Counted from the first letter of the stretch, positions 6,698-15,609 are shown. The stretch is 34,755 nucleotides of DNA from Flavobacteriales bacterium (GCA_947500875.1 CANMUN010000024.1:1-34755), one strand, 5' to 3'. Notes: a model not told the origin generated them from the sequence alone. Numbers and translations are program-made.

Positions 6698-8212
6698 ATG
6701 TTGGTTGACGCGCTTTTTTCTTCCTACATCAAATACCGTTTAAAGCGCATCGAGCTTTATCGCGACTACCCTATTGAATGCCAGCGAAAAGTTTGGCTTG
6801 ATTTATTGCGGAGTGGAAAACATACAGAATACGGTAAGACCTTTGGGTTTGAACGCATTGAATCCTTAAACGATTTCCGTTCCTTAATTCCACTCAACGA
6901 CTATGATACGTTAGAACCCTACATTACCCGATCGGTTAATGGAGATCGCGATATTCTTTGGCCGGGAATGACCCGTTGGTTTGCCAAAAGTTCCGGAACC
7001 ACGGGTACGCGAATCAAAACCCTACCGGTAACTCGTGAAAGTTTAGAAAATAACCATTATGCGGGGGGTAAGGATTTGCTGGCTTGTTATCACCACAACG
7101 TTCCAAACCGAAAACTCTACTCAAAAAAACACCTCATATTGGGAGGCAGCAACAGCCTACAAACCCTCGAACATCACGCCATCGTTGCAGACCTCTCCGC
7201 TATCATCATTGATAATTTACCCTTTTGGACCGAATTCAGGAGGGTACCTGACAAACACATTGTCCTTCATGCCGACTGGGAAGAGAAATTGAATAAGATG
7301 GCAAGGGCTAGCCTCAATGAAGACGTTGCCATTCTTGCCGGAGTCCCCAGTTGGATGACCTTATTCGGAAAAAAAGTAATCGAGGCCTCAGGAAAAAATA
7401 CCTTATCGGAAGTATGGCCCAATCTCGAATTGTACATCCATGGGGGAATGAGTCTAAGCCCCTACAAAGCAGGACTTGATAAACTCATCAGCAAACCTTC
7501 CATGAATTTTGTAGAGTCCTACAATGCGTCTGAAGGCTACTTTGGATTGCAAGATGCTTCAGCGAACGAAGGATTACTTCTTTTAACCGATGCTTCGGTG
7601 TTTTTCGAGTTCATTCCCATGAGCGAATACCACGGAACTTCATCGCAAAACGTTATTTCCCTGGAGGACGTAACAGTTGGAGTCGAATACGCGCTAGTAA
7701 TTACCACAAATGCTGGACTTTGGAGGTATATTATTGGCGACACGGTTGTATTCCAATCCACCCTACCCTACCGTTTTAAGGTAAGCGGAAGAACGGCTCA
7801 TTATATCAATGCATTTGGTGAAAAAGCGGTGGTGATGCATTTTGAACAAGCCATAACGCGCTGGACCGAACAGTTCCATGTAACCCTTGAAAACTATACC
7901 GTAGCCCCCTTCTTCGATTTCCAACAGGGAAATGGAGGGCATGAATGGGCGTTGGAATTGAACTCGGACATTCCGTTGCTGCCTGAAATGTTGGAACGTC
8001 TTGATGCAATCATGTGCGAGGTCAATTCGGACTACGCTACGAAACGGGTAAAGAACCTTAACATCCTTCCCTTAAAAATAAGTCTACTTCGGAAAGGAAC
8101 TTTTAGCGAATGGATGAAAAAAAAGGGTAAATTCGGAGGACAGCATAAAATACCCCGCGTTCAAAACAACCGCACACTGATTGATGAACTTATTGAAATA
8201 TCTTCTAGTTAG
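6698..8212 (+). CDS. GH3-family acyl-acid-amido synthetase-like protein
   Basis: A 504-residue protein of the GH3 family, best known from plant auxin- and jasmonate-conjugating enzymes. These belong to the ANL adenylate-forming superfamily and activate a carboxylic acid with ATP. The ATP-binding loop is FAKSSGTTGTRIKTLPVT near residues 92-109. YIHGGMSLSPY and NFVESYNASEGYFG near 270-285 match the second and third ANL-type motifs, and GLWRYIIGDTVVF near 344-356 is characteristic of GH3. Length is normal. Bacterial GH3 substrates are mostly unknown. Its end overlaps the next gene by 29 nt. Confidence 0.88.
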   Translation: MLVDALFSSYIKYRLKRIELYRDYPIECQRKVWLDLLRSGKHTEYGKTFGFERIESLNDFRSLIPLNDYDTLEPYITRSVNGDRDILWPGMTRWFAKSSGTTGTRIKTLPVTRESLENNHYAGGKDLLACYHHNVPNRKLYSKKHLILGGSNSLQTLEHHAIVADLSAIIIDNLPFWTEFRRVPDKHIVLHADWEEKLNKMARASLNEDVAILAGVPSWMTLFGKKVIEASGKNTLSEVWPNLELYIHGGMSLSPYKAGLDKLISKPSMNFVESYNASEGYFGLQDASANEGLLLLTDASVFFEFIPMSEYHGTSSQNVISLEDVTVGVEYALVITTNAGLWRYIIGDTVVFQSTLPYRFKVSGRTAHYINAFGEKAVVMHFEQAITRWTEQFHVTLENYTVAPFFDFQQGNGGHEWALELNSDIPLLPEMLERLDAIMCEVNSDYATKRVKNLNILPLKISLLRKGTFSEWMKKKGKFGGQHKIPRVQNNRTLIDELIEISSS

Positions 8213-9011
8213 TCTTTTCATTGCTCCTTTAGCCATCGTTGCGCAGGTTGCACCCATCCCTTATGAGTTGGTTTATCAACATACGATCAAGATCCCGTCA
8301 AACACGGAACAAACCTTCATTGATTATGGTAATAATTTATATTTTGTCACGAAAGATCAAATAACCCGACAATCGCTTGCAACGGGGATTGAGAACGTTC
8401 AGAGCCAAAAAGCGTGGCAATCCATCGACCAAATCATTTCCATCAACGCCATGAAAACGGTAGTTTTCTCTCAAACCCAACAACAATTGTGTTTTACCGA
8501 CAACACCTTAAGCCAACAAGGAAACTGCATCGATTTGCAAGACTATGATTTAACGAACGTTACGAAAGTAGCGGCTAGTAAACGACCCGACATGCTGTGG
8601 TTGTATGATGAATTGAACAGCACTTTGGTCCTTTTCAACTTTGTGCAGCACCAAATCATTCAGTCGGTTTCCAACCTGCGCGGCATCCTAAACTTACAAG
8701 GAGAACCCCGTTTAGAGGAAAACGCAACTGGACTTTGGATTTTTACCAATACAGGACAGATTATTCGCATGGACGACTACTTAAATGCCATAAGCCAACA
8801 GTCGTTTCCCTTCTCGAGCATTGTTCCATTTAAAAACGGCTGCTTTTTCCTTCGCGACGAAAAGCTTTATTATAATTCCCTTATAAACGGCGAAACAATG
8901 CTTCAAACAATATCCACATTTAGCCCAAAGGATAAGTTGCATATATCTGGTAATCAAATCATTATAGAGAAATCAAAAACCTTAGAAGTGTTTATAATTA
9001 AGGAGAATTAA
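8184..9011 (+). CDS. Secreted protein of unknown function, possible beta-propeller
   Basis: A 275-residue protein starting at an ATG inside the 3' end of the GH3 gene (29-nt overlap). The N-terminus MNLLKYLLVSLFIAPLAIVAQ is a clear Sec signal peptide, probably cut after AQ; there is no lipobox cysteine. The mature part consists of short beta-strand-like segments broken by polar turns, such as LWIFTNTGQIIRMDDY and MLWLYDELNSTLVLFNF, which suggests a degenerate propeller. I recognise no catalytic motif. It probably acts in the periplasm or at the cell surface. The overlap with GH3 implies co-translation, but a shared pathway is not demonstrated. Confidence 0.75.
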   Translation: MNLLKYLLVSLFIAPLAIVAQVAPIPYELVYQHTIKIPSNTEQTFIDYGNNLYFVTKDQITRQSLATGIENVQSQKAWQSIDQIISINAMKTVVFSQTQQQLCFTDNTLSQQGNCIDLQDYDLTNVTKVAASKRPDMLWLYDELNSTLVLFNFVQHQIIQSVSNLRGILNLQGEPRLEENATGLWIFTNTGQIIRMDDYLNAISQQSFPFSSIVPFKNGCFFLRDEKLYYNSLINGETMLQTISTFSPKDKLHISGNQIIIEKSKTLEVFIIKEN

Positions 9012-9062
9012 CCATGAATCTGTGGCGATTATTCGTATCTTAGTTGCCTAATAAATTAACCC

Positions 9063-9677
9063 ATGCACATAGCAATTGCAGGCAATATAGGCGCAGGAAA
9101 AACAACATTAACCAACATGCTTTCAAGGCATTACGGTTGGGAAACGCATTTTGAAGACGTTGAACAGAATCCTTATCTCAACGATTTTTACGAGGACATG
9201 CAACGTTGGTCCTTTAACCTTCAAGTGTATTTTCTGAACAGTCGATTTTCGCAAATTCAAGAAATTCATGCACAAGACAAAACCGTAATTCAGGATCGAA
9301 CCATCTACGAAGACGCCTACATCTTTGCTCCTAACCTGCATTCTATGGGCTTAATGACGACGCGCGATTTTGAAAACTACTTCTCGCTCTTCAATTTGAT
9401 GGATTCTTTTGTAAAGGCACCCGACCTACTCATTTATTTGAGAGCAAGTATTCCAACCCTGGTTAGCCACATACAAAAACGTGGGCGGGACTATGAGGAG
9501 AGCATCCGATTGGATTACCTTAAACGCCTGAACGAGCGTTACGAAGCATGGGTTTCTACCTACGACAAAGGCAGGTTGCTCATCATTGACATTGACAACA
9601 ACAATTTTACGGATAATCAAGAGGACCTCGGAAAAATCATTCAATCCATTGATACGGAAATTCACGGATTGTTCTAA
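9063..9677 (+). CDS. Deoxynucleoside kinase
   Basis: A 204-residue kinase of the deoxynucleoside kinase family (deoxyguanosine/deoxyadenosine kinase type), which phosphorylates salvaged deoxynucleosides in the cytosol. The P-loop is GNIGAGKTT at residues 7-15. FEDVEQNPYLNDFYED follows, with the catalytic acidic residue expected here. QDRTIYEDAYIFA near 77-89 is the DRx motif, and RGRDYEESIRLDYLKRLNERY carries the arginine-rich lid. Substrate preference (dGuo, dAdo or dCyd) is not clear by eye. Its TAA shares one base with the ATG of hldD (TAATG). Confidence 0.92.
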   Translation: MHIAIAGNIGAGKTTLTNMLSRHYGWETHFEDVEQNPYLNDFYEDMQRWSFNLQVYFLNSRFSQIQEIHAQDKTVIQDRTIYEDAYIFAPNLHSMGLMTTRDFENYFSLFNLMDSFVKAPDLLIYLRASIPTLVSHIQKRGRDYEESIRLDYLKRLNERYEAWVSTYDKGRLLIIDIDNNNFTDNQEDLGKIIQSIDTEIHGLF

Positions 9678-10648
9678 TGGCGCGCATTGTTGTTACAGGA
9701 TCTGCCGGCTTCATTGGTTCATGTGTGTCGCATTACTTAACGGCTCAAAAAACATTCGAAGTCATCGAAGTGGATGATTTTACCCAACGCCATAAACGGT
9801 TAAATTTCGAGTCCTTTGAATCACATCAAAGAATTCAACGAGAGGCTTTCATTGCTTGGTTTCAAATAGAAGCAAAAACCGTTGACTTTGTCATTCATTT
9901 AGGAGCACGTACCAACACAACCGAACAAAATCTGGAACTTCTCCAGAAGCTCAATTTAGAATTTTCAAAAAATATTTGGACACTATGCGCAGAGCATGAA
10001 ATACCCCTGATTTATGCCTCCTCCGCAGCAACCTACGGAAACGGTGAACTGGGTTACAAGGACGATCATGAGCTCATTCCCTCTTTGTCCCCCATGAATC
10101 CGTATGGACAATCGAAACAAGATTTCGATGTATGGGTATTGAATCAAACCTCTACACCTCCTTTTTGGGCGGGACTTAAGTTCTTCAATGTATATGGACC
10201 CAACGAGTACCACAAAGGTCGAATGGCTTCCGTTGTTTTTCATGCTTACCATCAAATCAAAGCCTCCGGGGCCATGAAATTATTCAAATCCCATCGCCTG
10301 GACATTGCAGACGGCTATCAATCGCGGGATTTTATTTACGTGAAAGATTTGATTCAAGTGATGGAGTTTCTTATGAAAAGGACAGCTCAAAGTGCCATTT
10401 ATAACCTCGGTTCAGGCACCGCGAATCCTTTCTATGATCTGGCCGTTGCAACTTTTGACGCCATGAATGTCCCCTATGATATTTCCTTCATCGACACCCC
10501 AGAAGACATTCGTGGAAACTATCAATATTACACCTGTGCCGACATGGGAAAATTACGGAATAATGGGTATTCGTTGCCGTTTCATACGCTTCAGGAAGGG
10601 GTCTTCGACTATGTTCAAGGCTATTTAATGAAGGACGCCTATCTTTAG
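9677..10648 (+). CDS. hldD: ADP-L-glycero-D-manno-heptose 6-epimerase
   Basis: A 323-residue extended short-chain dehydrogenase that epimerises ADP-D-glycero-D-manno-heptose to the L-glycero form used in lipopolysaccharide core. The NADP-binding loop is GSAGFIG at residues 8-14. SSAATYG (115-121), Tyr143/Lys147 of YGQSK and the HldD-specific FNVYGPNEYHKGRMASV (170-186), including Lys180, match E. coli catalytic residues Y140, K144 and K178. It is coupled to the kinase gene by TAATG. Its TAG shares bases with the stop codon of the convergent DUF6089 gene, leaving no space for a terminator. gmhA, earlier in the pathway, is at the left edge of the window. Confidence 0.93.
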   Translation: MARIVVTGSAGFIGSCVSHYLTAQKTFEVIEVDDFTQRHKRLNFESFESHQRIQREAFIAWFQIEAKTVDFVIHLGARTNTTEQNLELLQKLNLEFSKNIWTLCAEHEIPLIYASSAATYGNGELGYKDDHELIPSLSPMNPYGQSKQDFDVWVLNQTSTPPFWAGLKFFNVYGPNEYHKGRMASVVFHAYHQIKASGAMKLFKSHRLDIADGYQSRDFIYVKDLIQVMEFLMKRTAQSAIYNLGSGTANPFYDLAVATFDAMNVPYDISFIDTPEDIRGNYQYYTCADMGKLRNNGYSLPFHTLQEGVFDYVQGYLMKDAYL

Positions 10649-11481
10649 CGAAGTTGGAAGCATTTGCGACCCCGTCCTAATCGGATACTAACCATTGCAC
10701 CCGCATAAACGTACCAGTCTTTGGTGGTTGGATTTCCACGATAACCGTGTCGAGCACCGTCCAAACTTCGGTTGGAAAGCAGCGCAGAATTTTCGCCGTT
10801 TGAGGCAGATAAAACCGATGGATCGGCATAGGTAGCTGACTTAACATCGTCCAAATAATCTGTAAAGGTTTTACGAATGGCTAAATCAAAATTAACGGTA
10901 ACGTTTTTTCCTATTTGTGCTTTCGCACCTACCCCCAATGGCAAACACGGTTGAAAATTACTGTAGGTTCCTCGCTTACTTAAAGAAGTCCCTTGACCTT
11001 CCGTCCCTAAGGGGCGAAGCTCCACCGTTTCACCGTTTAACGTAGTTGTTGGATTCATGTAAAAAATCCCCAATTGCGCTAACAAATAACATGTTCCGTG
11101 AATTTTATTTTTTCCGTTGGTTCTACCAAAATAAAAATTGGCATAATAGAATTCTATTCCACCGGCAAATTCTTTGATATCCGATTGAAAATTCAAATTA
11201 CGGTTGACTCGAATAGGATTTCTGGCATCCTGATCGAAGGCCTCTACCGAACCTTGAGTGTAATTCATGCGCAGCGACATTCGAGTATACAGGTTGTATC
11301 GATACATTAAACTAAATGCCCATTGGCTTCGGTAAAAAGGCACATAGGGATTTAAATCCCCAATGTAGTACATCTGCCCCAAAGAAACACCTATTTCAGA
11401 TTGCGATAAAAAAGTGGCTTGCTGCCCCAAAGCTGTGGAAGAAATACCGAACAAAAAGGCCAAAAAGAAGTTTTTAAGCAT
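10645..11481 (-). CDS. DUF6089-family outer-membrane beta-barrel protein
   Basis: A 278-residue protein with an N-terminal signal peptide (MLKNFFLAFLFGISSTALGQ) and many alternating-hydrophobic strands, as in small outer-membrane barrels. The EIGVSLGQMYYIGDLNP opening followed by a Y-R-Y-N segment matches the Bacteroidota-specific DUF6089 family. Its function is unknown. ATG at 11481 is chosen because it places the signal peptide at the N-terminus; the longer open frame adds 18 residues without sense. It overlaps the WD40 gene by 8 nt and is the last gene of the run. Confidence 0.8.
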   Translation of the reverse strand: MLKNFFLAFLFGISSTALGQQATFLSQSEIGVSLGQMYYIGDLNPYVPFYRSQWAFSLMYRYNLYTRMSLRMNYTQGSVEAFDQDARNPIRVNRNLNFQSDIKEFAGGIEFYYANFYFGRTNGKNKIHGTCYLLAQLGIFYMNPTTTLNGETVELRPLGTEGQGTSLSKRGTYSNFQPCLPLGVGAKAQIGKNVTVNFDLAIRKTFTDYLDDVKSATYADPSVLSASNGENSALLSNRSLDGARHGYRGNPTTKDWYVYAGAMVSIRLGRGRKCFQLR

Positions 11482-12340
11482 TGCTCCACAAAATAAGCGA
11501 TCCATCATCGGAGACACTAACGAAAGAATGCTCATTTTGTTGCATAATCGCGTTGACGGATTGACGATGTACGGTCAGTTTTTGAAGGGGTGAGAAATCA
11601 TCAATGCTCCATATTTTAATGGATTTATCACGGCTTGCGCTGACTAAATAATCTCCTATTTGGGCCATGGAATAAATGACTCCCCGATGTGCCGGGAAAG
11701 CGTGCTCCAAAGTACATTCATCCATGCTCCATATCCGAATAAATCCGTCTTTTCCTCCAGAAATACAACGTCCATCCTTCGTGATAACGACTGCATTTGC
11801 ACCCATTTCATGTCCTTGCCATGCAAAATCCACGTCGTAAGTTCTGGGGTTAAACCGGGAAATGCTACCGTCTTTCGAGGACACCAATAAACACTGATGT
11901 TCCCTCGACCAACATAAACCTCGAATTTTATCGTTTGCCACCAAATCCAAGAATAAAAACTGAAAAGTTTGCACCTCTAATACCGCAATCTTTCCGTTGG
12001 AAAGCCCAACAAATAAAAGTCCTAAGTCTCGGCTGGATTCGATGGAAAAAACTCCTTTCTCGCCGAATGAATAGGTAAATAATTCCTGATTTGTTTGGGG
12101 ATTGATTACGTGAAAATCCCCGTTGAGTAACCCCAGACATAAGTAACCGGTGTCAAGAACATGCAGGGAAATGCATGTAAATGGCGTTCGAACTGTAAAA
12201 GGTTCCAGTGCGAATACTTCAAGGTTGAATTTTTTAACCGTACCATCCGAGGATGCCGTATATATCACTGCTCCATCTTGAGCTACAGCATATATTGGAT
12301 TATGGTGAAGTTGAACTTGCGAAATCGCCCTAAATATCAC
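11474..12340 (-). CDS. WD40-repeat beta-propeller protein
   Basis: A 288-residue protein made almost entirely of WD40-like repeats, about seven blades. The clearest repeats are SSKDGSISRFN, GGKDGFIRIWS, ASRDKSIKIWS and VSDDGSLILWS in the second half. There is no signal peptide, so it should be a cytosolic interaction scaffold. The start is GTG at 12340, which shares one base with the TAG of comA (TAGTG); no ATG fits at the family-like N-terminus. This coupling ties its expression to the phosphosulfolactate synthase. The partner is unknown. Confidence 0.85.
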   Translation of the reverse strand: MIFRAISQVQLHHNPIYAVAQDGAVIYTASSDGTVKKFNLEVFALEPFTVRTPFTCISLHVLDTGYLCLGLLNGDFHVINPQTNQELFTYSFGEKGVFSIESSRDLGLLFVGLSNGKIAVLEVQTFQFLFLDLVANDKIRGLCWSREHQCLLVSSKDGSISRFNPRTYDVDFAWQGHEMGANAVVITKDGRCISGGKDGFIRIWSMDECTLEHAFPAHRGVIYSMAQIGDYLVSASRDKSIKIWSIDDFSPLQKLTVHRQSVNAIMQQNEHSFVSVSDDGSLILWSNA

Positions 12341-13164
12341 TATGCTTCAGCTAAATCTAATGAATCATCATCGTTTACATGCCTTAAACGCTCCGCGTAA
12401 TCCTGGGGTAAAAAATCAAAAAAGGTATCACCTCTTAATCCCAACCTCAGGCATTCAAGGGGAATTACATCATTCGGACCGATATTCCCCAAATTTACAT
12501 TGGCTCCGAACAACTTAATAAACCAAACCTGTTGGTTCTTCTGTGGTGCCTCCCAAAGGATTTTAGTCGGGTCGATCCGTGCGATGATGTGATTGATCAA
12601 TAAGGTATGTGCCGTGCCGTTGGGGCGAAAAACACCGACATTTCCTGCTTCACGACCCTCGGCAATGACCTTCCATGAGCCCGCGTTCAACTCAGCGCGC
12701 ATCCAACTAACCCATTTGAAGGGGGAAACTATAATTCCTGAATCCTTCGACCCCACCTCTGAAAGCACCGTTCGATCTTTTGCCAATCGTTTGATAATTT
12801 TACATTTCTCCTTATGGGGAATAATGATTGACCCATCAGACACCTCGACTAGATCAAGTTTCAATCGGTCTAATAGTCTTAAATAATCGTCCAAACAATT
12901 TCTTGCATAGAAGGCTTCAAATAAGGTCCCTCCTAAATACGGCCTTAAACCGGCTTCTTGATACAACCGTATTTTCTCTTCAAGGTTTTTACTCACCATG
13001 GATGTACCAAAACCAAACTTCACCAAATCGGTTAGATGGGCCGAGGCTTCAATGAAGTTTTCTGTTTCGCGTAAACCAAGACCTTTGTCCATCATCATCG
13101 TCACGCCGTTTTCGCGTGGCTTCAGATCTCGTTCTGGAATATGGGGAAGAATTGCGTTAATCAT
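12340..13164 (-). CDS. comA: Phosphosulfolactate synthase (ComA family)
   Basis: A 274-residue TIM-barrel enzyme of the ComA family, which adds sulfite to phosphoenolpyruvate to give (2R)-phospho-3-sulfolactate. The family is known from coenzyme M synthesis in methanogens and sulfolactate formation in Bacillus. Conserved blocks: MMDKGLGLRETENFIE near residues 24-39, VKFGFGTS, YLGGTLFEAFYA, VEVSDGSI, LSEVGSKD, EAPQKNQQVWFIKLFGANVN and LRLGLRGDTF. After the domain there is an acidic tail ending DDDSLDLAEA. In Bacteroidota the product could feed sulfolactate or cysteate, hence sulfonolipids; this is inference. It overlaps the TPR gene by 8 nt. Confidence 0.9.
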   Translation of the reverse strand: MINAILPHIPERDLKPRENGVTMMMDKGLGLRETENFIEASAHLTDLVKFGFGTSMVSKNLEEKIRLYQEAGLRPYLGGTLFEAFYARNCLDDYLRLLDRLKLDLVEVSDGSIIIPHKEKCKIIKRLAKDRTVLSEVGSKDSGIIVSPFKWVSWMRAELNAGSWKVIAEGREAGNVGVFRPNGTAHTLLINHIIARIDPTKILWEAPQKNQQVWFIKLFGANVNLGNIGPNDVIPLECLRLGLRGDTFFDFLPQDYAERLRHVNDDDSLDLAEA

Positions 13165-14557
13165 TCATCAAAGATACAAAATCTTTATGTTTTCGAAGTT
13201 TTGGATTCCATTCAAACAATTTTTCAGCAAGGGCAAAGTCTTGTTCTTTTAAAGCTGCAAACAAAAACAAGGCATCGTCATTGCGAGCGAGTTGCACCAA
13301 AACATGCGTTAAAAGAAGTAGAAAATAGTCATTGACCTCCAAGGTTTCTTGGTTCTCCTCCAAGTAAGCTAAAGCAAAAAGCGGTGATTCTTCCATGAGA
13401 AAATTCATGTAATCCGTCAATGCCTCCGGATCGCCCGGATCGAGGTCTAAGGACTCCTTGTAATAGATTTCTGCCAAGGTTCTATCGAGCAATTTATGAT
13501 AGGCATTGGCTAAAACCAGGGAGACTGAAGCATTTCCTTCGGCATAATCTCGTGCCTTATGCAAATGGGTTAGCGCCTCTTTTGTTTGGCCCTGTAAATC
13601 CATAACAATGCCCAATCCTAACCAAGCTTCGTACAATGTCGGATGGATCTCCAAGCTCAATCGATAGTAATTCAAAGCAATTTCATACTCCTGAAGTTGC
13701 TCATGTGCTTCGCCCAAGTAGCATAACGCCATGGGATCGTCGCCTTCCAATTCAAGAACTTTTTGAAAAGATTCGATAGCTCGATGGTGTTTCCCTGAGG
13801 ATAAATACGCATTACCCAAATTGAAATGGGCCGGAGCGAAATCCTGAATGATCAGGAGGCAATAATCGTAGGCCCAAATCGCCTTGGCATAATTCTCCAA
13901 CTTGGAATACGAATTTCCTAAGTTGTACCAAGCCATCGAGGCGTAGGGGTTTTCCTCAATGTACTTAAGGTAAGTATTGACGGCCTTCTCGTGATCACCC
14001 ATTCGATCGTAAGTGAAACCTAATTCGTACAACAAGGATTCACAATGGGGCAGTGCTTGAATTCCTTTTTCCAGAATAGCTAAGCTGTTTTCGAAGTCCT
14101 CCATTTTTTGGTAGGCGTGCGAAATATCGTGGTATAAATCCTCCAAATCGTCGTCCTCAGCAAAAGGTAAGGCTCGTAAAAAGTACTTTACTGCCGATTT
14201 CGGGTGATTCATTTGAGTATACACGGAACCAAAAGTGACCCACAACTCAAAGGAGGAAATGGCTTCGTTTCTGAGTTTACCAAGCAACTCGAGCGAAGAT
14301 TTGTAATCCTTTTCTCCGCACAGTGCCTGAGCGATTCGCAACCTAAAAACGGGATTATAGCTAAAATTAATATCGGCTATTTGGGCAGCTCTTTTGGCTT
14401 TTTTAAAGTCATTTAAGGCAAAATAGTGATCAATGATGGCTTCCATGCGGTCGCTATCAATAAAACCCAACTCACTTCCCGTAAGATGCGCCTCAAAATG
14501 CTGGATATCTCCATTCAATTGCTGATCACCAAAGGATTCATCGTCATCCTCAAACAT
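13157..14557 (-). CDS. Tetratricopeptide-repeat protein
   Basis: A 466-residue cytosolic protein built of about ten to twelve tandem TPR units; examples are SMAWYNLGNSYSKLENYAKA, PAHFNLGNAYLSSGKHHRA and YEAWLGLGIVMDLQGQTKEA. The N-terminus is acidic (MFEDDDESFGDQQ), with no signal peptide or membrane segment. ATG at 14557 is chosen; an in-frame TTG five codons upstream is weaker. TPR arrays are protein-interaction scaffolds, so the partner cannot be named. The stop overlaps comA by 8 nt, and TPR-comA-WD40-DUF6089 form one chain of overlapping genes. Confidence 0.85.
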   Translation of the reverse strand: MFEDDDESFGDQQLNGDIQHFEAHLTGSELGFIDSDRMEAIIDHYFALNDFKKAKRAAQIADINFSYNPVFRLRIAQALCGEKDYKSSLELLGKLRNEAISSFELWVTFGSVYTQMNHPKSAVKYFLRALPFAEDDDLEDLYHDISHAYQKMEDFENSLAILEKGIQALPHCESLLYELGFTYDRMGDHEKAVNTYLKYIEENPYASMAWYNLGNSYSKLENYAKAIWAYDYCLLIIQDFAPAHFNLGNAYLSSGKHHRAIESFQKVLELEGDDPMALCYLGEAHEQLQEYEIALNYYRLSLEIHPTLYEAWLGLGIVMDLQGQTKEALTHLHKARDYAEGNASVSLVLANAYHKLLDRTLAEIYYKESLDLDPGDPEALTDYMNFLMEESPLFALAYLEENQETLEVNDYFLLLLTHVLVQLARNDDALFLFAALKEQDFALAEKLFEWNPKLRKHKDFVSLMND

Positions 14558-14621
14558 GCCAAACCTTTTCAACGAATTTAGCTCAAAGCGGCATGCTTTC
14601 CTAAATTTTAAGGCTACTTTA

Positions 14622-14652
14622 TTTTCAACAAACCGCCGTTAATTGTTGAAAA
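14622..14652. repeat. 10-bp inverted repeat between moxR and the TPR gene
   Basis: TTTTCAACAA (14622-14631) is perfectly complementary to TTGTTGAAAA (14643-14652) around an 11-nt loop. It starts 3 nt after the moxR stop codon in the direction of transcription. No T-run follows on the minus strand, so it is not a textbook terminator. It could be an attenuating or mRNA-stabilising stem, or a binding site. Confidence 0.5.
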
Positions 14653-14655
14653 CTG

Positions 14656-15609
14656 CTAAAGTAAGGACTCAATGATGCGTTCCATGGAATACCCATCCGC
14701 TTCAGCCTTATAGTTTTTCACCAACCTGTGCCGAAGTATGGGAATAGCAACGGCTTTAACATCCTCAATATCCGGAGAGAATTTTCCTCGGAGCGCCGCA
14801 TGGCATTTTGCTCCTAACACCAAATATTGTGATGCGCGTGGCCCAGCACCCCATGTTATGTACTTTTTGGTGAGATCAGTGGATCGTTCCGAATTAGCAC
14901 GTGTTTTTGCTACCAAATTCACGGCATATTCCAAAACGTTATCCGCGACGGGCATTCGTCGAATCAATGCTTGATACTCCATGATTTCGCTTCCACTAAG
15001 CACCTTGTTCACCTCTGTTTTAATTCCCGAGGTAGTTGATTTCACAATGGAAACTTCTTCTTCAAAGGTTGGATAGTCCACCCAAATATTAAACATGAAG
15101 CGATCTAACTGTGCTTCAGGCAACGGATATGTTCCTTCTTGTTCGATGGGGTTTTGCGTAGCTAAGACGAAAAAAGGGTGGTTTAAATCATACGTTTTAC
15201 CTGCAGTTGTCACCTTGCGTTCTTGCATGGCTTCTAATAAAGCAGACTGCGTTTTGGGAGGAGTACGATTGATTTCATCCGCTAAAACGATGTTGGTAAA
15301 AAGAGGTCCCGGAATAAACTTAAAATTCCTGGTCTCATCCAAAATCTCAGAACCGATGATGTCCGATGGCATTAAATCGGGGGTGAATTGGATTCTGTTA
15401 AAATCTACACCTAACGCGGAAGCAATCGTATTCACCAACAGCGTTTTTGCCAAACCAGGAACACCGACTAACAAGCAATGTCCTCCTGAGAACATGGCAA
15501 TCAACACCTGATTGACTACTTCATCCTGACCAACAATTACTTTGTGAATTTCTGTATTCAATTGCTGATAGCGCTCGCTTAAGGAAATCAATTTTTCAGA
15601 ATCATTCAT
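14656..15609 (-). CDS. MoxR-family AAA+ ATPase
   Basis: A 317-residue AAA+ ATPase of the MoxR/RavA class, proposed chaperones for assembling or activating other complexes. Walker A is VGVPGLAKT near residues 38-46. Walker B is VLADEINR, followed by TPPKTQSALLEAMQE near 115-129. The sensor-1 segment is FFVLATQNP, and GTYPLPEAQLDRF is the arginine-finger region. The C-terminal lid (RMPVADNVLEYAVNL onward) is intact. MoxR genes are usually followed by DUF58 and VWA genes, but here a TPR gene follows after 98 nt. The ATG overlaps the upstream SurA-like gene by 8 nt. Confidence 0.92.
   Translation of the reverse strand: MNDSEKLISLSERYQQLNTEIHKVIVGQDEVVNQVLIAMFSGGHCLLVGVPGLAKTLLVNTIASALGVDFNRIQFTPDLMPSDIIGSEILDETRNFKFIPGPLFTNIVLADEINRTPPKTQSALLEAMQERKVTTAGKTYDLNHPFFVLATQNPIEQEGTYPLPEAQLDRFMFNIWVDYPTFEEEVSIVKSTTSGIKTEVNKVLSGSEIMEYQALIRRMPVADNVLEYAVNLVAKTRANSERSTDLTKKYITWGAGPRASQYLVLGAKCHAALRGKFSPDIEDVKAVAIPILRHRLVKNYKAEADGYSMERIIESLL

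Noticed and set aside
14622..14652. Intrinsic terminator after moxR.
   Set aside because: The stem is AT-rich and no T-run follows on the minus strand; I list it only as an inverted repeat.
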